A DNA stretch of 64,000 nucleotides from Vanrija pseudolonga (GCF_020906515.1 NC_085855.1:434001-498000); one strand, 5' to 3'; positions 7,826-20,978 are shown, counted from the first letter of the stretch. Notes: generated from the sequence alone by a model not told the origin. A program made the numbers and translations.

Positions 7826-10027
7826 ATGACAGATTCTACTCCGCAAACAATGTTGTCAACCGCCGTCAGACCAACACCCCTCGCATCAACTATGCCCCGG
7901 TCGGGCTGGAAACAACAACCACCAGCCGGCCCGGCAGCAGCCGTTGGCGGCGGCGGCCCATCGTCCGCTGCCGCCGCTTCACTCACGCCAAAGCGCGACC
8001 GCGGCGCTGACTCGCACGACGAATCCCACAAATCAAAAAAGGCAAAGCGAAAAGGTGGCAAGGCCTGTGTCTACTGCCGAAGAAGGTGCGTGAGACGAAC
8101 AGAGCTGCTTCGGCGACTAGTGTGCTGATGACGCCAGCCATATGGTCTGCGAAGGCGGCCGGCCTTGTGAACGATGGTGAGTACAGCCGCTCCCACAGCA
8201 TCATGCCATGCTGACCGGCGCAGCATTAAGCGCGACATTGCCCACTTATGCCGCGACGTCACTCCGCCGTCGTCAGCAAAGAAGCCAGACCAGCCCGCCG
8301 CACCCGTCATTCCAAAGACGGAGCCACCACCGCTCGTGTTCGACACTGGCTCGTCGTCATGGCCGCTGCTGCCCCCCAGTACGACAGCGCCAGAACCGCA
8401 ACAGCCCGAGGCACCGGCGCCGCCGCCAGCGCTCGACCTCGGCGTCATGACGCGCGACGTCAGCAACGTCTCGAGCGGCGGCTGGGGCGTCGGCGACAAC
8501 GCCGAGTTTGGCATCCTCTCGTGAGTCGTTTGCGCGCGCGCGCGTCAGCCCACCACTACACTACCTTTGCGTCACTAAGGACGACGACGTGACTGGCGTT
8601 GGGAGCGCTAGAGCCCCCCCACGAACGCCATGCCGCCCCCCCCGACGATCGCACTCTGCTAACACCCTCCCTTCTAGTGACATGCTCAAGACGCTCCGTG
8701 TCCCCACACTGCCTGGCGGCTTTGTCGACGTGCTCTCCCAGGTCGTCCGCCGCGGCAGCAACGACCCCTCGCTCGCCGGCCCCCAGCTCGCTGGCGGCAC
8801 CAGCTCAGCCCTCCAGTTGCAGGGCGCGGCCCCAGCGCAGAGCAGCAGCAGCTCGTCGGCGAGCGGACAAGCTCCGCCCGCCGCGGCCGATGCCAAGGGA
8901 AAGGGCAAGGCAGAGCCCTTCAGCAGCATCTCGCGTATCGAACAGTACCTGCTGGCCGCTGCCGACCAGCCCGATGGAACTCGTGCCGCACGATTGACAC
9001 AGGTCATCCGAGCAAAGTACGAGGCCGGCTTGCTCAAGCCATACGACTATATCAAGGGCTACGAACGGATGAACCGCTGGATGGACTCTGGCCGCGCCGC
9101 CCGCATCGATGCCAGCAGAGCGCCGTCGCCGACAAAAGGCAACAAGCGCTACGTTGTCCCGCCACCGCCAAGTGGAAGCAGCATATCGCCGGATTCTCGG
9201 CGACGCATCCTCGCCGCTTTGGAAGTCTTCCGACCAAAGTTCAGACGAATCGCCAAGGAGCTCACAGATCTCGACCTCGTGTTTGTCGAGGAAGCCAACG
9301 AGCGTCTCATGCTCCAGTACGACCGTGCACTGGCATCCATCCACACGCCAAGCTGCATCTGGCGCCGTACCGGCGAGATCCAAAAGGCCAACCAAGAGTT
9401 TGCTTCTCTCACCGGCATTCCGGCGCCGTTGTTCCGCAACGGCCAGTTGTGCGTCTACGAGCTCATGGACGAGGACAGCGCTGTGCGCTTCTGGGAAGGA
9501 TATGGCAAGGTTGCGTCCGAGAAGGGTGAGTTGTGAGAGCGAAGATGGTGATGATGGGTGGCGCCCACTCGGTTAGGTGTGTGTGACCTTGCACACGACG
9601 CCTTCTGGCGGCGGCGCCGGCGGCGCCCATCACACCCAACAGAACAATGAACGATTGTTAACACCCCTGGCAGGCCAAAGCCACCTGTACACCTACTGCA
9701 CCCTCAAGATCCCTCTGTCACTCACCCGGGCGCAGCAGTCACGCACACAAGGCAACACGCCGTCTGTCGTGCCAGTCTCGCAGCACGGCTCGGTGCCCGA
9801 CTTGATGCTGCCCCAGGCTGCTGTTGGACCACTGGGTCCCTCTGGCCAGCCGGGCGGCACCATTGACGAGGAGTACCGTGTCATCCGGACATGCTTCAGC
9901 ATGACTATCCGGCGCGACCGCTACGAGATTCCTGTGGCCATCATGGGACAATGGATTGTGAGTGGGCCAGTGGCGGCGGTGCGACGATAGGCAAAGCGCT
10001 GACACTCTCTCCCAGCCTATTCTCTAA
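7826..10027 (+). CDS. ERT1: Zn2Cys6 transcription factor with PAS domain, ERT1/RDS2/AcuK type
   Basis: Six exons: 7826-8085, 8138-8176, 8224-8520, 8678-9525, 9674-9957 and 10016-10027, 579 residues. Proteins of this family bind DNA and switch on gluconeogenesis and non-fermentable carbon genes. After a basic segment (KSKKAKRKGGK) the cluster appears as CVYC, VCEGGRPC and ERC, then IAHLC, with spacing C-x2-C-x6-C-x5-C-x2-C-x8-C. It is assembled across exons 1-3, which fixes those splice sites. A Ser/Ala/Pro-rich middle is followed by a PAS-like domain near CIWRRTGEIQKANQEFASLTG, at about residues 375-420. The C-terminus ends GQWIPIL through a 12-nt last exon. Assignment to ERT1 rather than RDS2/AcuM is by architecture only. 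Confidence 0.88.
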
Positions 10028-10994
10028 ATATTGATTTTTCCCTTTGTCTTAACACTGTTTTCTTTTGGTCTGCCCGTATGGCTAGCTCTCCCCTAGATTG
10101 TAGCATTGCATGGGAGATGGATGTTGTGTTGTTGAGGCGGGTTGTGGTGGCAGGCTGGCAGTGGTTTGCATGATTAGGCTTTGGGTTTACACGAATAGAA
10201 GGTAATAATCCAAATACGAATATTCCAACTGGCAGGGCGGGTCAAACAAGCGATCGGGCGAGTAGATTTGAATCCGCGAGTCGATTGGCCCACCACCTAC
10301 GTCAGACGAGCCAGCGGCGATGCGAGATTCGTGGTGGATGCGCGTGGTGCTGGCAGGCAGCCAGGCAGGCAGGCAACAGCAGCGAGTTGACGACGACGGC
10401 GACGAGGCCAGAGAAAAGAAAGAAGGATGCACAACCCAGGCCGTGTATTGCTTGTTCTCGTGCTTCTTGCAAAGATCTGGCCTCTGGGCGTGCGCCGAGG
10501 GACAAGAGCTGATGCTGCCCATGCATTGCGCGTGACCCGCGGCGTAGGATTGCAGCAGGATGAGCATGGAGCCCTGGGTGCGGCGCGTGAGCACATTTAA
10601 TCTGGTGGTCCAATCGCCCATGTTGGGCTCCACAAGGGCACTTTGTCTCTTCCCCCCCGCCGCGCCTTGCCATTTCCCCCGCCTGCCTGCCTGCCGCCAC
10701 CACTCGCTCACTCGATCCACACATCCCTCCATCACATCTCCTTCGTCTTCTTGTCCAACGCACCACCACCACACATACACACACAAAGCACACAAGCGTC
10801 GCTCGCCCGCGACTGCATCGGCGCGACGTGCATACCCCCTCTCGCCACTTTTCGCCACCACCTTGCATCCTGCCCCCTCCCCTCCCCTCCCTACCTACCT
10901 GTCGCCGTCGCCGCTCCAGTATCGGCCTGCGGAGCAGCAACAACGGCCTGACCACATTGACACTACGGGCGCGTAGCAGCAGCTAGCTAGCAGC
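10028..10994. other. Intergenic, 967 bp
   Basis: 3' flank of the PAS regulator and promoter/5' leader of the WD40 gene. The first half is mixed; 10640-10960 is strongly pyrimidine-rich on the plus strand (CT and CACACA runs), typical of a 5' leader. Two overlapping minus-strand open frames (10187-10955) are low-complexity and rejected. Confidence 0.5.
10640..10960 (+). promoter_or_regulatory. Pyrimidine-rich promoter/leader of the WD40 gene
   Basis: About 320 bp dominated by C and T on the coding strand, including CCCCTCCCCTCCCCTCCC-like tracts and CACACA. Pyrimidine-rich leaders commonly precede fungal transcription start sites. Confidence 0.35.
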
Positions 10995-13405
10995 ATGACT
11001 CGGTAAGCAGCCCGCCTGTAGCCCTCGCCACCCGCCCAGCCCAGCCCAGCTCACACGACGCACAGCGAATCGCCGAGCCTCCTCGGCTCGTCCGAGCTCC
11101 GCGACGTCCGGCTCGTCCCGTCCTCTGTCCACGCGGCCAACATCGCCATCATCCACCCGCAGCTGCGCGACCTCGTGCTCCCGCTCGCGCGCGGCCATGT
11201 GCTCTACCCGCGCGGCAACGCGGTCGAGGAGGCGCGGTGGCGCGACGCCGACGACGAGGACGACGACGGCGACGTGGGCATCAGCGGCGGAATGGGCGAC
11301 AAGACGTCCCCGCCTACCGCGTCGCGCCGCGGATACAGTGGCCAGGCAGTCGCCAAGACGCTGTTCAAGATCGGGTTCACGCCCACTTGCCTCACGACCA
11401 GGTGCGTGCGCTCGGCTCGGGCCGTGTTGTTGTTGTTGTTATCTGGGACGCCGTGCTGATACGCCGGGGGCTGCAGCGGCGCGATCCTCGCGTGTGGTGG
11501 CCAGAAGGGCGAGCTCTTCCTCTGCGACCTGCCCACCGGCGACAGGGTGCAGCGCGCGTCGCCCGTCAAGCCGTTTGCGCTCAACTTGAACCTGCCTAGC
11601 CGGTCAATCAACAACGCGATTACCATCCTGCCGTCGTACCCAGTTGGGTGGGCACGCCGCCAGGCCGAGGTCAAGAGACTGTACGGACAGCGCGAGCCGC
11701 GCAGGAGGGACATTGATTTCGAGGATGACGACGAGTCGACCCTCCGCGACAGCGACGACGAGGACGCCGACGATCTCGACGACGACATGGACATTGACGA
11801 CGACAGCACGACCGGCGGCGCCCAGGTGCTGACGTACCCCAACTCGATTCCGTTCGGGCACGCCAGGCGTATCCCCATTCTTGGGGGCGATCGGAACCGC
11901 CGCTGGTCCAACACGACGAGCCTGTCGTCCCAGTCGCCGCAGTATGTGACGTCGCACGGGAGCGGGCGGCACCGCTCGCCCGCGTCCAGCTCGGAAGCGT
12001 CGCGCCGGTCCCGCCTGCAGCGCGCCGACGAACCCCGCATCCTCGTCTCGAACAACGACCAGACGGTTAAAATGTTCTCGCTCAGACGCGTCGACCGCGA
12101 GCGCGAGCGTGAGCGCGACCAGGAAGCCGCGGCAGCCGCCCATGCCAGGGCTGCACCGACGCTCGTGGACTCGCGCTACGCCGACTTTCTGAGCCACACC
12201 CCGCTGCCGCCCCCGCGGACCCTCTTCGGAAGTAGCTTTGGCTACGATTCCATTGGGCTTAACGAGGGTATCCTGGCGCAGCAGCCCCAAGTCGTGCCGG
12301 ATGTGCGCGAGCACGGTCGCACTCGCCACACGTCCAACGTGGGCAACCTCCCTTACTCGTCCGGGGAGAGCTGGAGCCGACACCGAGAGCGTCCCAGGGA
12401 CATTGCGCTCTCGAGGGCCAGCACCCAGACGGCTGAGCAGCAGCATCAGCAGCGCGCACTGGAGCGGGAACGGTCGCAGTCACAGTCGCAGGCTCGCGCG
12501 ACCGCGGATGGTATGCTTCTCAACCGCGAGATTGATGACAGCGAGGTCGAGCCGCGCAAGCTCACACGAGTGGGCGGCACCAAGTTCAAGCTCGCCGTCA
12601 ACCACTGTGGGTTGCCATCACTGGATACCACTAACCCTGCAGCATCGCTATCGCCCGATCTCCGTACCATGGTCACGGTCGGCGACTCGACCGAGGTGTT
12701 CATCTACGAGGTCCTTGACGGCGGCAAGGAGTTCCGCAAAATCGGCGTCTATTCCGCCGCCACCGACTACGGCTTCAGCACCGCCTGGAGCAAAGACGGG
12801 CGCAAGTTTGCCGTCGCGAGCCAGGACGGCCAGGTAACCGTCTGGGACCACCGCACGTCCAAGCCCCTCGCCATCTTCCACTCGTCGTCGTGTACCCCCG
12901 GCAGCGCCAGCGCCGCCTCGTCGCCCGTCACGTCGCACGCCATGGGCGACACCGAGTCCGAGGACGAGCGCACCCCCGCGATCCTCATCGACCCTGTCAC
13001 CGGTGACCCGCGCCTAGGCAGCAGCACGTCTGGGCGCGATGCCGCCCGCGTTGTCAAGTTCTCCCCCGAAGGCAGCTCGCGTGACCTGCTCGTCTTCTCC
13101 GAGGTAAGCTGGTAGCCTCCTACTGTCAGCTCACACCGCAGGAAAACTACAACATTCACATCATCGATGCCCGCACCTTCAACACGCACGTCGTCGTACC
13201 CGTCCCGTACGACCTGCCGCCCCCCGCCACGCCCGCGCCGCGCCGGTACAACCGCCACGGCGTCGACGGAGGCACGTGGGGCATCTCGGGCGTCGCGTTC
13301 GACCCCACCGGCGACTGGCTGTACGCGGGCACGGAGCGGACCATTGTCGAGTGGGATATGCGCCGCTACGGCGGCGGCGAGGGCGGGACCTGGGCCATGG
13401 CGTAG
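10995..13405 (+). CDS. WD40 protein with DUF2415 domain
   Basis: Four exons: 10995-11002 (8 nt), 11066-11401, 11477-13103 and 13142-13405, 744 residues. The function of this fungal family is not established. WD-type strands are seen at both ends: ILACGGQKGELFLCDL near residue 120 and, in the last third, DYGFSTAWSKDGRKFAVASQ followed by DGQVTVWDHRTSKP. The DUF2415 signature is RVVKFSPEG, then DLLVFSEENYNIHIIDARTF, which exists only if the intron at 13104-13141 is removed. The protein ends with a last blade (GISGVAFDPTGDWLYAGTER, WDMRRYGGG). Between the blades sits a long acidic and Ser/Arg-rich insert (residues about 165-460). The tiny first exon encodes only MTR. Convergent with REV3. Confidence 0.88.
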
Positions 13406-13680
13406 GCCACCACCCATCCCCATCTACCAACATCAGCACACTCTTAAACCTACCCAAACTCAAACTCCAACTAATAGCAAGCACCCAATTGCATGTCACG
13501 GTGGGCAGCGCACCGCCGGCGAGAGAACGTATCAGAAGAACAACAACCACTGGCCCCCAAGTCTTGTAGTGAATTCCAAATGTTGTGTCCTAGCAAGTTG
13601 TAGTGTGATGCAAGTGTCACATGAGAGCAGGTATAATTGTGCGGGGTATGGGTACAACTACAATAGTCTTACAACTCGTC

Positions 13681-16600
13681 TCACCAGTCGAGCTTGGAGA
13701 CGAGATCGCGCGCGCGGCCGACATCCTGCGCGTCCCGCTCGGCCGCGACGCGCGTGTACATGACGGGACAGTCGACCGAGTCGCAGAGCAGGCGCTCGCC
13801 GGCCGGGGTGCCAGAGCAGCCGGCGCAGATACGCTGCAGGTCGAGGAGGTGGCTCTGGGCGTCGTGCTCGGCACGGAGGAGGGCCTCGGCGCTCTCGGCC
13901 GGAGCCTGGCGGCACTCGTCGCACACTTGGCCTCCTTCGCCGCCACACACGAGACAGTGCGCCGAGAGGAAGTGCGAGTCGATGCGCAAGCCGCCCAGCG
14001 CGCCGTACTTGCCCGCCCGCTTCTGCCTCGGCATCGAGTCGTACCACTGCTCGACGTCGGCGCCAACCAGGTTGAAGATGCGCGCCAGGGGAGGGATCAG
14101 CAGGTTGCGGATGTAGTACTCTGCGTCGATGCCCAGCGACCGGTTGGCCAGCATCTCCTCGGGCATGCGCGCACGGTCGATCAGGCGCCGCCCTTCGGCG
14201 TTGCTGATCACGTAGGGGACACGTTCGGCGTACTGCGGCTCGTCGCGCGGGTCCTTGAGGATACGGCGGTATGCGACTGCTGCGCCTGGTGGTGGAATGC
14301 CCTTCTCGCTGTTGTGTCAATACCACTCATGCGCCTCCTCACTTACGAATATGTGCCCAGGCGCACCTCCTTGGCGATGATAAAATCCTGTGGGCTGACC
14401 CTTCCTTGGAGGATCTTGGTCCACTCTTGTCTGCAAAACTCCTTGATCTCGCTCAGGTCCTGGTTGCGGAACAGCATCTTGAGGCACACCTCCTCCATCT
14501 TTTGCTGCGCGGGGAAGCCGTCGCGGCGGATCGTCTCGATACCCTTTGCGTCGAATACGGGCTCCGTCTCGTCCGGGTGCTCGTACTTGAAACCCACGTA
14601 GCGCTTCTTGGCCATGAGAACCGAGCCCATGTAAACCTTCTCAAACTTGAGCTTGACGGGCTTGGGGTTCATGGCCGTGACCGTGTCGGCAATGTCGTGG
14701 CCAATCTTGAACGCCTGCTCCTTGCTCCGGCCGGGAAGGGAGATGAACAGCGAGTCTGTGTCGCCATACACAACAGTTGCGTTCCAGTCGGCGCGCGAAT
14801 GGATCAGCTCCTGTGCCTTCTCGAGTGTCTCCCGCCCAGTCTGGACAATGGAGTCGGCGATCTCGATGCACGGCATGCGCCCGGAGAACGTTGCGCTGGT
14901 GTATCCGTAGGTGACGTTCTGGAGTGTCAGCTTTCACGTTGATGGGATAGCTGCACTCACGGCCATGAGCTTCAGGCCTAGCTGGCGCGCATTGAGCATC
15001 TGCGTTAGGGACTTGTCACCCCTTGCTCCCTTCATGGCATTCTTGACCATGACTCGCGTGTCCAACACCTCGCCGAGCATCTTAGCCAACAGCGACTTGC
15101 GCACCGCGGGTTTAACGAAGACCATGCCGTTCGGAGTGACTGGGGTTAGCACCGTCGAGCACAGCTGCTCACCAGTGAGGTAGTCTTTGAGTAGCTCGAT
15201 CATGCCGTCTGCGACCTTGAGCTCGGTAAAGCCAAACTTGTCAGTCCCTTTGAACTTCTCCACCCGGCCCAGGCAGGTTGAGTAGCAGATGTTGTATGCG
15301 ATCATGACCGACGGGTAGAGCGACTGGAAGTCGAGAACGACAATTGGGTGGTTGTAGTACTTTGACTCGGGTTCGGCAATGAGAGGCGTCGCAAACGGCG
15401 CGTTCTGCAGCCCTACCTGCTGCTTTGATGGCGAGACCATGACAAATGACTCGGGCTTCGCGAGGCGAAAGATGAACGACTCGACCTTGAATTGAGAGCC
15501 ACGAAAGATGACCGCGTCAAAGTCGACGCCGAAGACGCGCGCAAACTCTGTGTTCTTTGAGACGATCTCGGCAGCGTCCAGGAGCTCTGCGTAGATCACC
15601 ACGCGCTGGAACATGTATCGGAGCACAAGGGCCGTATGGCCCGGCGTTTTACTCCGCCACAGTGCGGTGAGATTGCCAGCCGAGTAGCGCGGTATCCTGG
15701 GCTGTCAGCTACACCAAGGTCATCGAGCTCACCTTTGGTGCAGAACGTGAAACACGATATTCTCAAACGTGTACTGGTTGAGCGTCACCTCCGAACGCAG
15801 AATTCGCCAGATGTTGAGTACATGTCTTCCTTCGACCTTGAACGTGGATGTGTGGTGGGCCGAGTATCCGTCTTTGCGATTGAATCCTCCGCCGCCAAGC
15901 ATGCGCGAGATCTCGCTCATGAGGTCCATGCTGAAGCCCTTGTCGGCACGCGCAGAGATGTATCCCCAGGAAGAGTTGTGCAGTTCCCAGCCAGTGAGGA
16001 CGTCGGGGTCCCATTCGCGGGTGGTGTCAATCACCCAGTTGATCAGGTCGAGCTCGCTCTCGACATAGGTGACGGGTATGCCGTCCAGCTTCGCCCGGCG
16101 ACTGGTGGTCTGCGGTCCGTCGATGATAACATAGCCAGCATGGTATCCGGCATGAATTGTCGAGTCGAGTAAACTCTCGTCATCATTCTGGAAGCAGTAG
16201 AAGATGGCCTCGATTTCGTCTTTCTCTGGGTCAGGGAGGAGCTGACCGCGAGACGGAGCTGGGGTGAGCACATTTCGAACAGGTCTACTCACCAAAGACC
16301 TCAAGACACAGCACCGACATGTTCCTGCCTTCACGCTGCTGTTTCTTCTGCGAGAGCTTGTATCCATACTTGTTCTTCTGGGTCGGCACTGCGAGTTGTG
16401 ACTTTCGTTTGAGCCGTTGGGTGGGTTTCGTTTCGTCCTGGCCAAAATATTTGAGCACTTCACGGCGGGTGGGTGGCGGTGGGCCGTATTCCCATCCATG
16501 GCGTGCTGTCGCTGGAAGGAACCGCCTTGACTTGAGCCAGGGGCGAGGGGTTGCGATGCTCGCTTGAAAATCCTGTAGATCTGCGACCCCATTCCCCTTG

Positions 16601-19287
16601 ACGTTGAAGAGCCGCCCAGCGAAGAGCTTGGGGCGGAGGGGCACGTCAGCGGAGTTGGAGTAGAAGGGGTCGTGATACACGACCGAGTCGACGCCATTCT
16701 CCTCCATCGTATCGGCAATCGCCCCGCGAGTGGGTGGAGGCTCGCGGAATGTCCATGCGGTTGATGACAGACCGGCTTTCGAGCCAGACGACTGGACAGA
16801 GGTGTCTGCTGTGGTGGAGTTGGTAGGTACGGCCTGAGATGGATTACGGGGAGCGACTTCTTGCGAGGCGGTGTCCTCAGCGCTGGAGATTTTGACTCGT
16901 TTCTTCGACCTCCCTGTGGCAGGTGTGGACCCGGAGTCCGAAGCTGTGGAAATGGTCGCCCTCTTCTTGGACCTTGTTATCGGCGTCGAGCCGAACACGT
17001 CTGGGTCCACAAACGTAGGTGTCAATGCCGGCTTCACTTGCTTGGGCAATGCGGGTGTGGCCTGTCCATTTGGGAGGGGGGTCGCTGGGATCTCCACACT
17101 CCTCGCCTTGATCTCACTCAGCACGTGGATAGGTCGTTTGGCGGGAATCAGGGGGCTAGAAGCCGCCTGTGGCGCCTGAGAGCTCGGTTGTGGCGTTGGT
17201 GACAACCTCGCAAAGGACCGCTTAGGTTGCGGAAGCATGACTGTGTTGGGAGATACCCTCTTCTTAGACGGCGATTGGATTGGGGAGGCCGACACGGACG
17301 ACCGGGATCTTGCGAAGATGTTTCGAACCAGCGAGCTAGGAAGTGTCACCTGGGCTGTGGTTACACTCTTCTGCCTCGTTGGAGTCTGGGGGCCGGCGTA
17401 GGGGTTGACTGGGGATGACAAGGCGAACGACGACGACATGTCGATGGAGTTCAAGTCTGCGAAGCCAGCCTCCTCTGCCACCCTGCGGACTCGGGATTCC
17501 TTCTTGATCGTCGAAGGTGGAGCACTCGTCGGCGTGCTAAACCGATCCCGCTTTGGCGTCGTGTTCTGTACAGGCACAGTTTGCCGGAACAGCTCGTCGA
17601 GAGCTTCGTCGTCGAGCTCAAAGTCGTCGATCACGCGCTGAGTAGCTCGAAAGTGCTGGCTCTGGCGGGCATGCAACTTTGCCGTTTCTTCGTGAAGCGC
17701 CTCCTCGTCTTTTGTATCCTGCCCCTCGCTGACATCTGTCGTCACGGCGTTCGCGTCGACCTCTGCCTCCAGAGGAGGTCCCTGAGATGCTGCCTGCGTC
17801 GCGGCGATATCGAAGGGGTTGGCCTCCTCATCATCGTCATCATCCGGTATCGGGGACGTCGGTGGCGGCGGGGACGAGGTAGGTGCTCCTGGTGACGACG
17901 CCCCACGGACAGTGGCGGCCGAGCGTACAGATCGCTGTGTCCGTTGTGTGCGTGCGGTCTTTGGCCAATGCGAGGTCACAGCTTCAAAGGTTGTCATGAT
18001 CCACTGATTGTTAGCGCATCTTACACATTAAAACGCACCTTATCATAAAGTTTGCGCTCTCCCTCCTTGCCATTCGCCAAGTCTCGTGAGAACCGGTCAA
18101 ATGTCAAGGTACGACTCCGCCTCCTCTCAATATCCATGCGATCTTGAAGCAACTCCCACAGCTCCTCAGAGATCTTCCAGTCACCGCCGCGGTTTTCAAC
18201 CTCCTTGCCATCGACTTTGTACCCCAGCTCTTCCATCGTTCGTCCGCGGCCGCCACCACTGACGGGGAGCATGGCGATTTCGCTCGTACCGAGTCCCTTG
18301 GCCATCCGCCGGCGGCGCTCATCCTCCCACAGCTCCTTCATAGCCGGCACGAGCTTTTCCTCCGGGTGTAACGGTTGATGAAGCAGTTCGATAAAATCTT
18401 GGTGTAGTGGTCGTTCCTGCAACCTGTTCCGGTTCATAATCTGGTGAGGGAGAACATCGATCTCCAGGGTCGAGTGTGTGTCCTTCGGAGGTTCTGTTCC
18501 AACAGGGTACAGCATGTGTGCAGGAGCAGTCGATTCTGTTATTCTCCCATGCAACCCTTCTGATTCTTCGTCGTCCACGGGTAGAGGACCACGAAACTTG
18601 CCTCCGCTGAGATTGAGCATGCCACATCCGTAGAGGTCGAAGTCGCACATGAACTGGAGAACGTGAGACAGGTGCGCCTCGTGGGGCTGCCACTCCTGAC
18701 CGAGGACCACAGGCTTGCGGAGTTGTTCCATTGCAAGATAAATTCGTTTCGGGTTGGCGAGTGTAACTCGAAGAAAGTACGAGTAGCCGATATGATACCC
18801 ATAGAACGGGATGCCCTTGACGAGCAGCACGCTGACAACATGGAGGTGCTTGGTGTCGGTCCCGCCGGCAAAGTTGGCCGCTGCAGACTTTCCACTAGGG
18901 TTTTGCCGCAGTGCAAGGCATAGAGCATGGTTGAGACTGACCGCAAACCGCTGGCACAGTTTGACGACGCGTTCCGGCCTGAGCGGGTCGATCGAGTCCA
19001 TGGGGAACGGCACATAGAAGTAAGGGTAGCACATGTGGACGTTTGCGCATATCTTCTGCTGGGCGGTCGTGGTCCCGAATATGCGAATTACGGGCATGGC
19101 GCTCGGGTTGAGGCCGGGCGGCACGGCAGTCGGCAGCGTCGAGGGTACGTACAGCGAGCGCAGGGACGGTAGCGGCGCGGCCATGGTGGTCGTGATGTGG
19201 GTGATCCGGAGACTGAGCGCTGGCTCGCCTGGCGTCAGCGTGTGAAAGACAGGCACACTCACTCTCCGGACCACCTTGGGACGACAT
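13681..19287 (-). CDS. REV3: DNA polymerase zeta catalytic subunit
   Basis: Seven exons: 19287-19263, 19228-18039, 18003-16293, 16258-15733, 15696-14961, 14918-14347 and 14308-13681, 1795 residues. It extends mismatched or damaged primers in translesion synthesis, with Rev7. The N-terminus holds the family block KICANVHMCYPYFYVPFP. Polymerase motif A is DFQSLYPSVMIAYNICYST (about residue 1270). Motif B spans an intron: LNARQLGLKLMA then NVTYGYTSATFSGRM. Motif C is VYGDTDSLFI (about 1446). The C-terminal metal sites are CLVC with CDEC (CysA) and CAGC with CDSVDC (CysB, the 4Fe-4S site). The first exon is only 25 nt and gives MSSQGGPE. A long polar, low-complexity region (about 400-975) separates the N-terminal and catalytic parts, as is usual for Rev3. 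It is divergent from the NIT1-type gene. Confidence 0.97.
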
Positions 19288-19404
19288 GACTGGGAAGTGT
19301 TGCCAGTCGTCGATGTGCGCGATGCACAGAGAAGAAGTGCGAACGACAACAACAAATCCAAGATGCGACACCGTCATCTATCCGCCCACAAGACTCGGGT
19401 TCGG

Positions 19405-19410
19405 CACGTG
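19405..19410. promoter_or_regulatory. CACGTG E-box
   Basis: GCACGTGAC in the 257-bp divergent promoter between REV3 and the NIT1-type gene, next to an ACTTTTGG element. Confidence 0.35.
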
Positions 19411-19544
19411 ACTTTTGGTGGAGGGCTGGGGTCCCCGCAACGGCTTCTGGCTTTCTGTCAGTGCTCGCACGTCATGAGGGGTGATGATCGCAGCAAGCCG
19501 AAAGACAACGGACGGGTTGCTTGGAAAGCATCTCTTGACTTCTT

Positions 19545-20748
19545 ATGTTTCTTCGTACTCGTACTTTGGCACGCTTTCGACCTTTGCTTTCTCCTGTGTA
19601 TATCCCCACATATCGATCATTCAGCTCAACGACAGCCATAATGACAAAAGTCGCCGTCGCCCAGATCCTGTCGACCCACGACGTGAAGCACAACCTCGCG
19701 GTCTCGGCCAAGGTTGTGCGCGACGCCGTTGCTGAAGGAGCAAAGGTGAGCTGAGCGTCTGATACTCCAGCTAACCTCAGGCCGTGTTCCTCCCCGAGGC
19801 GGCCGATTTCATCGCACGCAGCGCTCAGGAGACGTTCGAGCTCTCCGCTCCCCTCTCGAAGCACGAGTACACCAAGGGATTGCAGGCGCTCGCCAAGGAG
19901 CTCGGCGTCGTCATCTCCGCCGGCGTACACGACCTTCCCGAGGCGTACGAGAACGACGACGAGCCAGAGAGCAGCTTGAGGGTGTACAACACCCATGTGC
20001 TCATCGGCACTGACGGCGAGCTGCTCGCGCGGTACCGCAAGGTGGGTGGTAGCGTATCGCTAAAGTCGCTAAACGTTAGATCCACCTCTTCGACGTTGAG
20101 CTGCAGCAGGCGGCTGGGGCAGACGGCGTCGTTCCAGCTCCTAAGCGTACTGGCGAGTCGGACCGTGTTCGCCCTGGCAAGGAGATTGTGCCTCCCGTCG
20201 CTGTCAACGGGCTGGGCAAGGTCGGCCTCGAGATCTGCTACGACCTTCGCTTCCCCGAGCTGCACATCATCCAGACGCGCCTGGGTGCTCAGATTCTCAC
20301 CTTCCCGTCGGCTTTCACGCTCAAGACTGGCAAGGATCACTGGGGTAGGTTCCGGAATCTGTAGCGCGGCTAACCTGCGACAGCCACCCTCCTCCGGGGT
20401 ATCGCGATCCAGTTCCAGGTCTACGTGCTCGCCTCCGCACAGTACGGTGCCCACAACCCCCAGCGTTCGTCGTGGGGTGAGGCCCTGGCCTTCGACCCCT
20501 GGGGCCGCCAGCTCGGCCGCCTGCGTAGCGTCGAGGACGACGGTGACAAGGCCAGCATTGACAAGGTGTACGCCGAGGGCGGCGAGTACTTCCTCACGGA
20601 CATTGACCTTGACACGGTCACGTAGGTCGCCTGGGCCCGACAGAGCTGACCCACCAGGAGCACGAGGAAACAGATCCCCCTGGCCTTCCAGAAGCGGACC
20701 GACATCTACGGCGTGGTGGGCAAGGAGCTTCCTCCCCACCCTATCTAG
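19545..20748 (+). CDS. NIT1: Nitrilase-superfamily deaminated-glutathione amidase (NIT1 type)
   Basis: Five exons: 19545-19745, 19781-20041, 20080-20344, 20384-20621 and 20661-20748; 350 residues from the first ATG or 318 from ATG 19641. The enzyme hydrolyses deaminated glutathione made as a side product of transaminases (metabolite repair). The triad is Glu in VFLPEAADFIA, Lys in RYRKIHLFDVE and Cys in LEICYDLRFPE. Further family blocks are TFPSAF, VLASAQYG and KRTDIYG. The 32-residue extension before the second ATG (MFLRTRTLARF, PTYRSFSST) is a typical mitochondrial presequence, so two start codons probably give mitochondrial and cytosolic forms, as in mammalian NIT1. The last acceptor (20660) is chosen to keep TRKQIPLAFQKR in frame. 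Confidence 0.93.
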
Positions 20749-20882
20749 TTGTACACTTGTAGTGTTCTGGGCCTATGCATAGAGGGTGGAATGGGCTGTG
20801 GCAGCGAATCGGGGTGCAGAAGGCGTCAGGACTCGCCAGTTCTTCACGCTCGCACCACCCCCGAAGACACCAATCAAATCTC

Positions 20883-20974
20883 GGCGAGATGGCCGAGCGG
20901 TCTAAGGCGCTGTGTTAAGGTGTGCTAATGCATATCCGCAGTCTTCGGACGTGGGTTCGAATCCCACTCTCGTC
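20883..20974 (+). tRNA. tRNA-Leu(AAG) with 15-nt intron, copy 2
   Basis: Identical to copy 1 over the whole 92 nt, including the intron TGTGCTAATGCATAT. The flanks differ except for the trailer hairpin. It lies between the NIT1-type gene and ARP8, 134 bp after the former. Confidence 0.95.
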
Positions 20975-20978
20975 AGCA

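Noticed and set aside
10187-10955. Two overlapping minus-strand open frames upstream of the WD40 gene
   Set aside because: They translate a pyrimidine-rich leader into Gly/Arg/Val runs and overlap each other; more likely promoter DNA.
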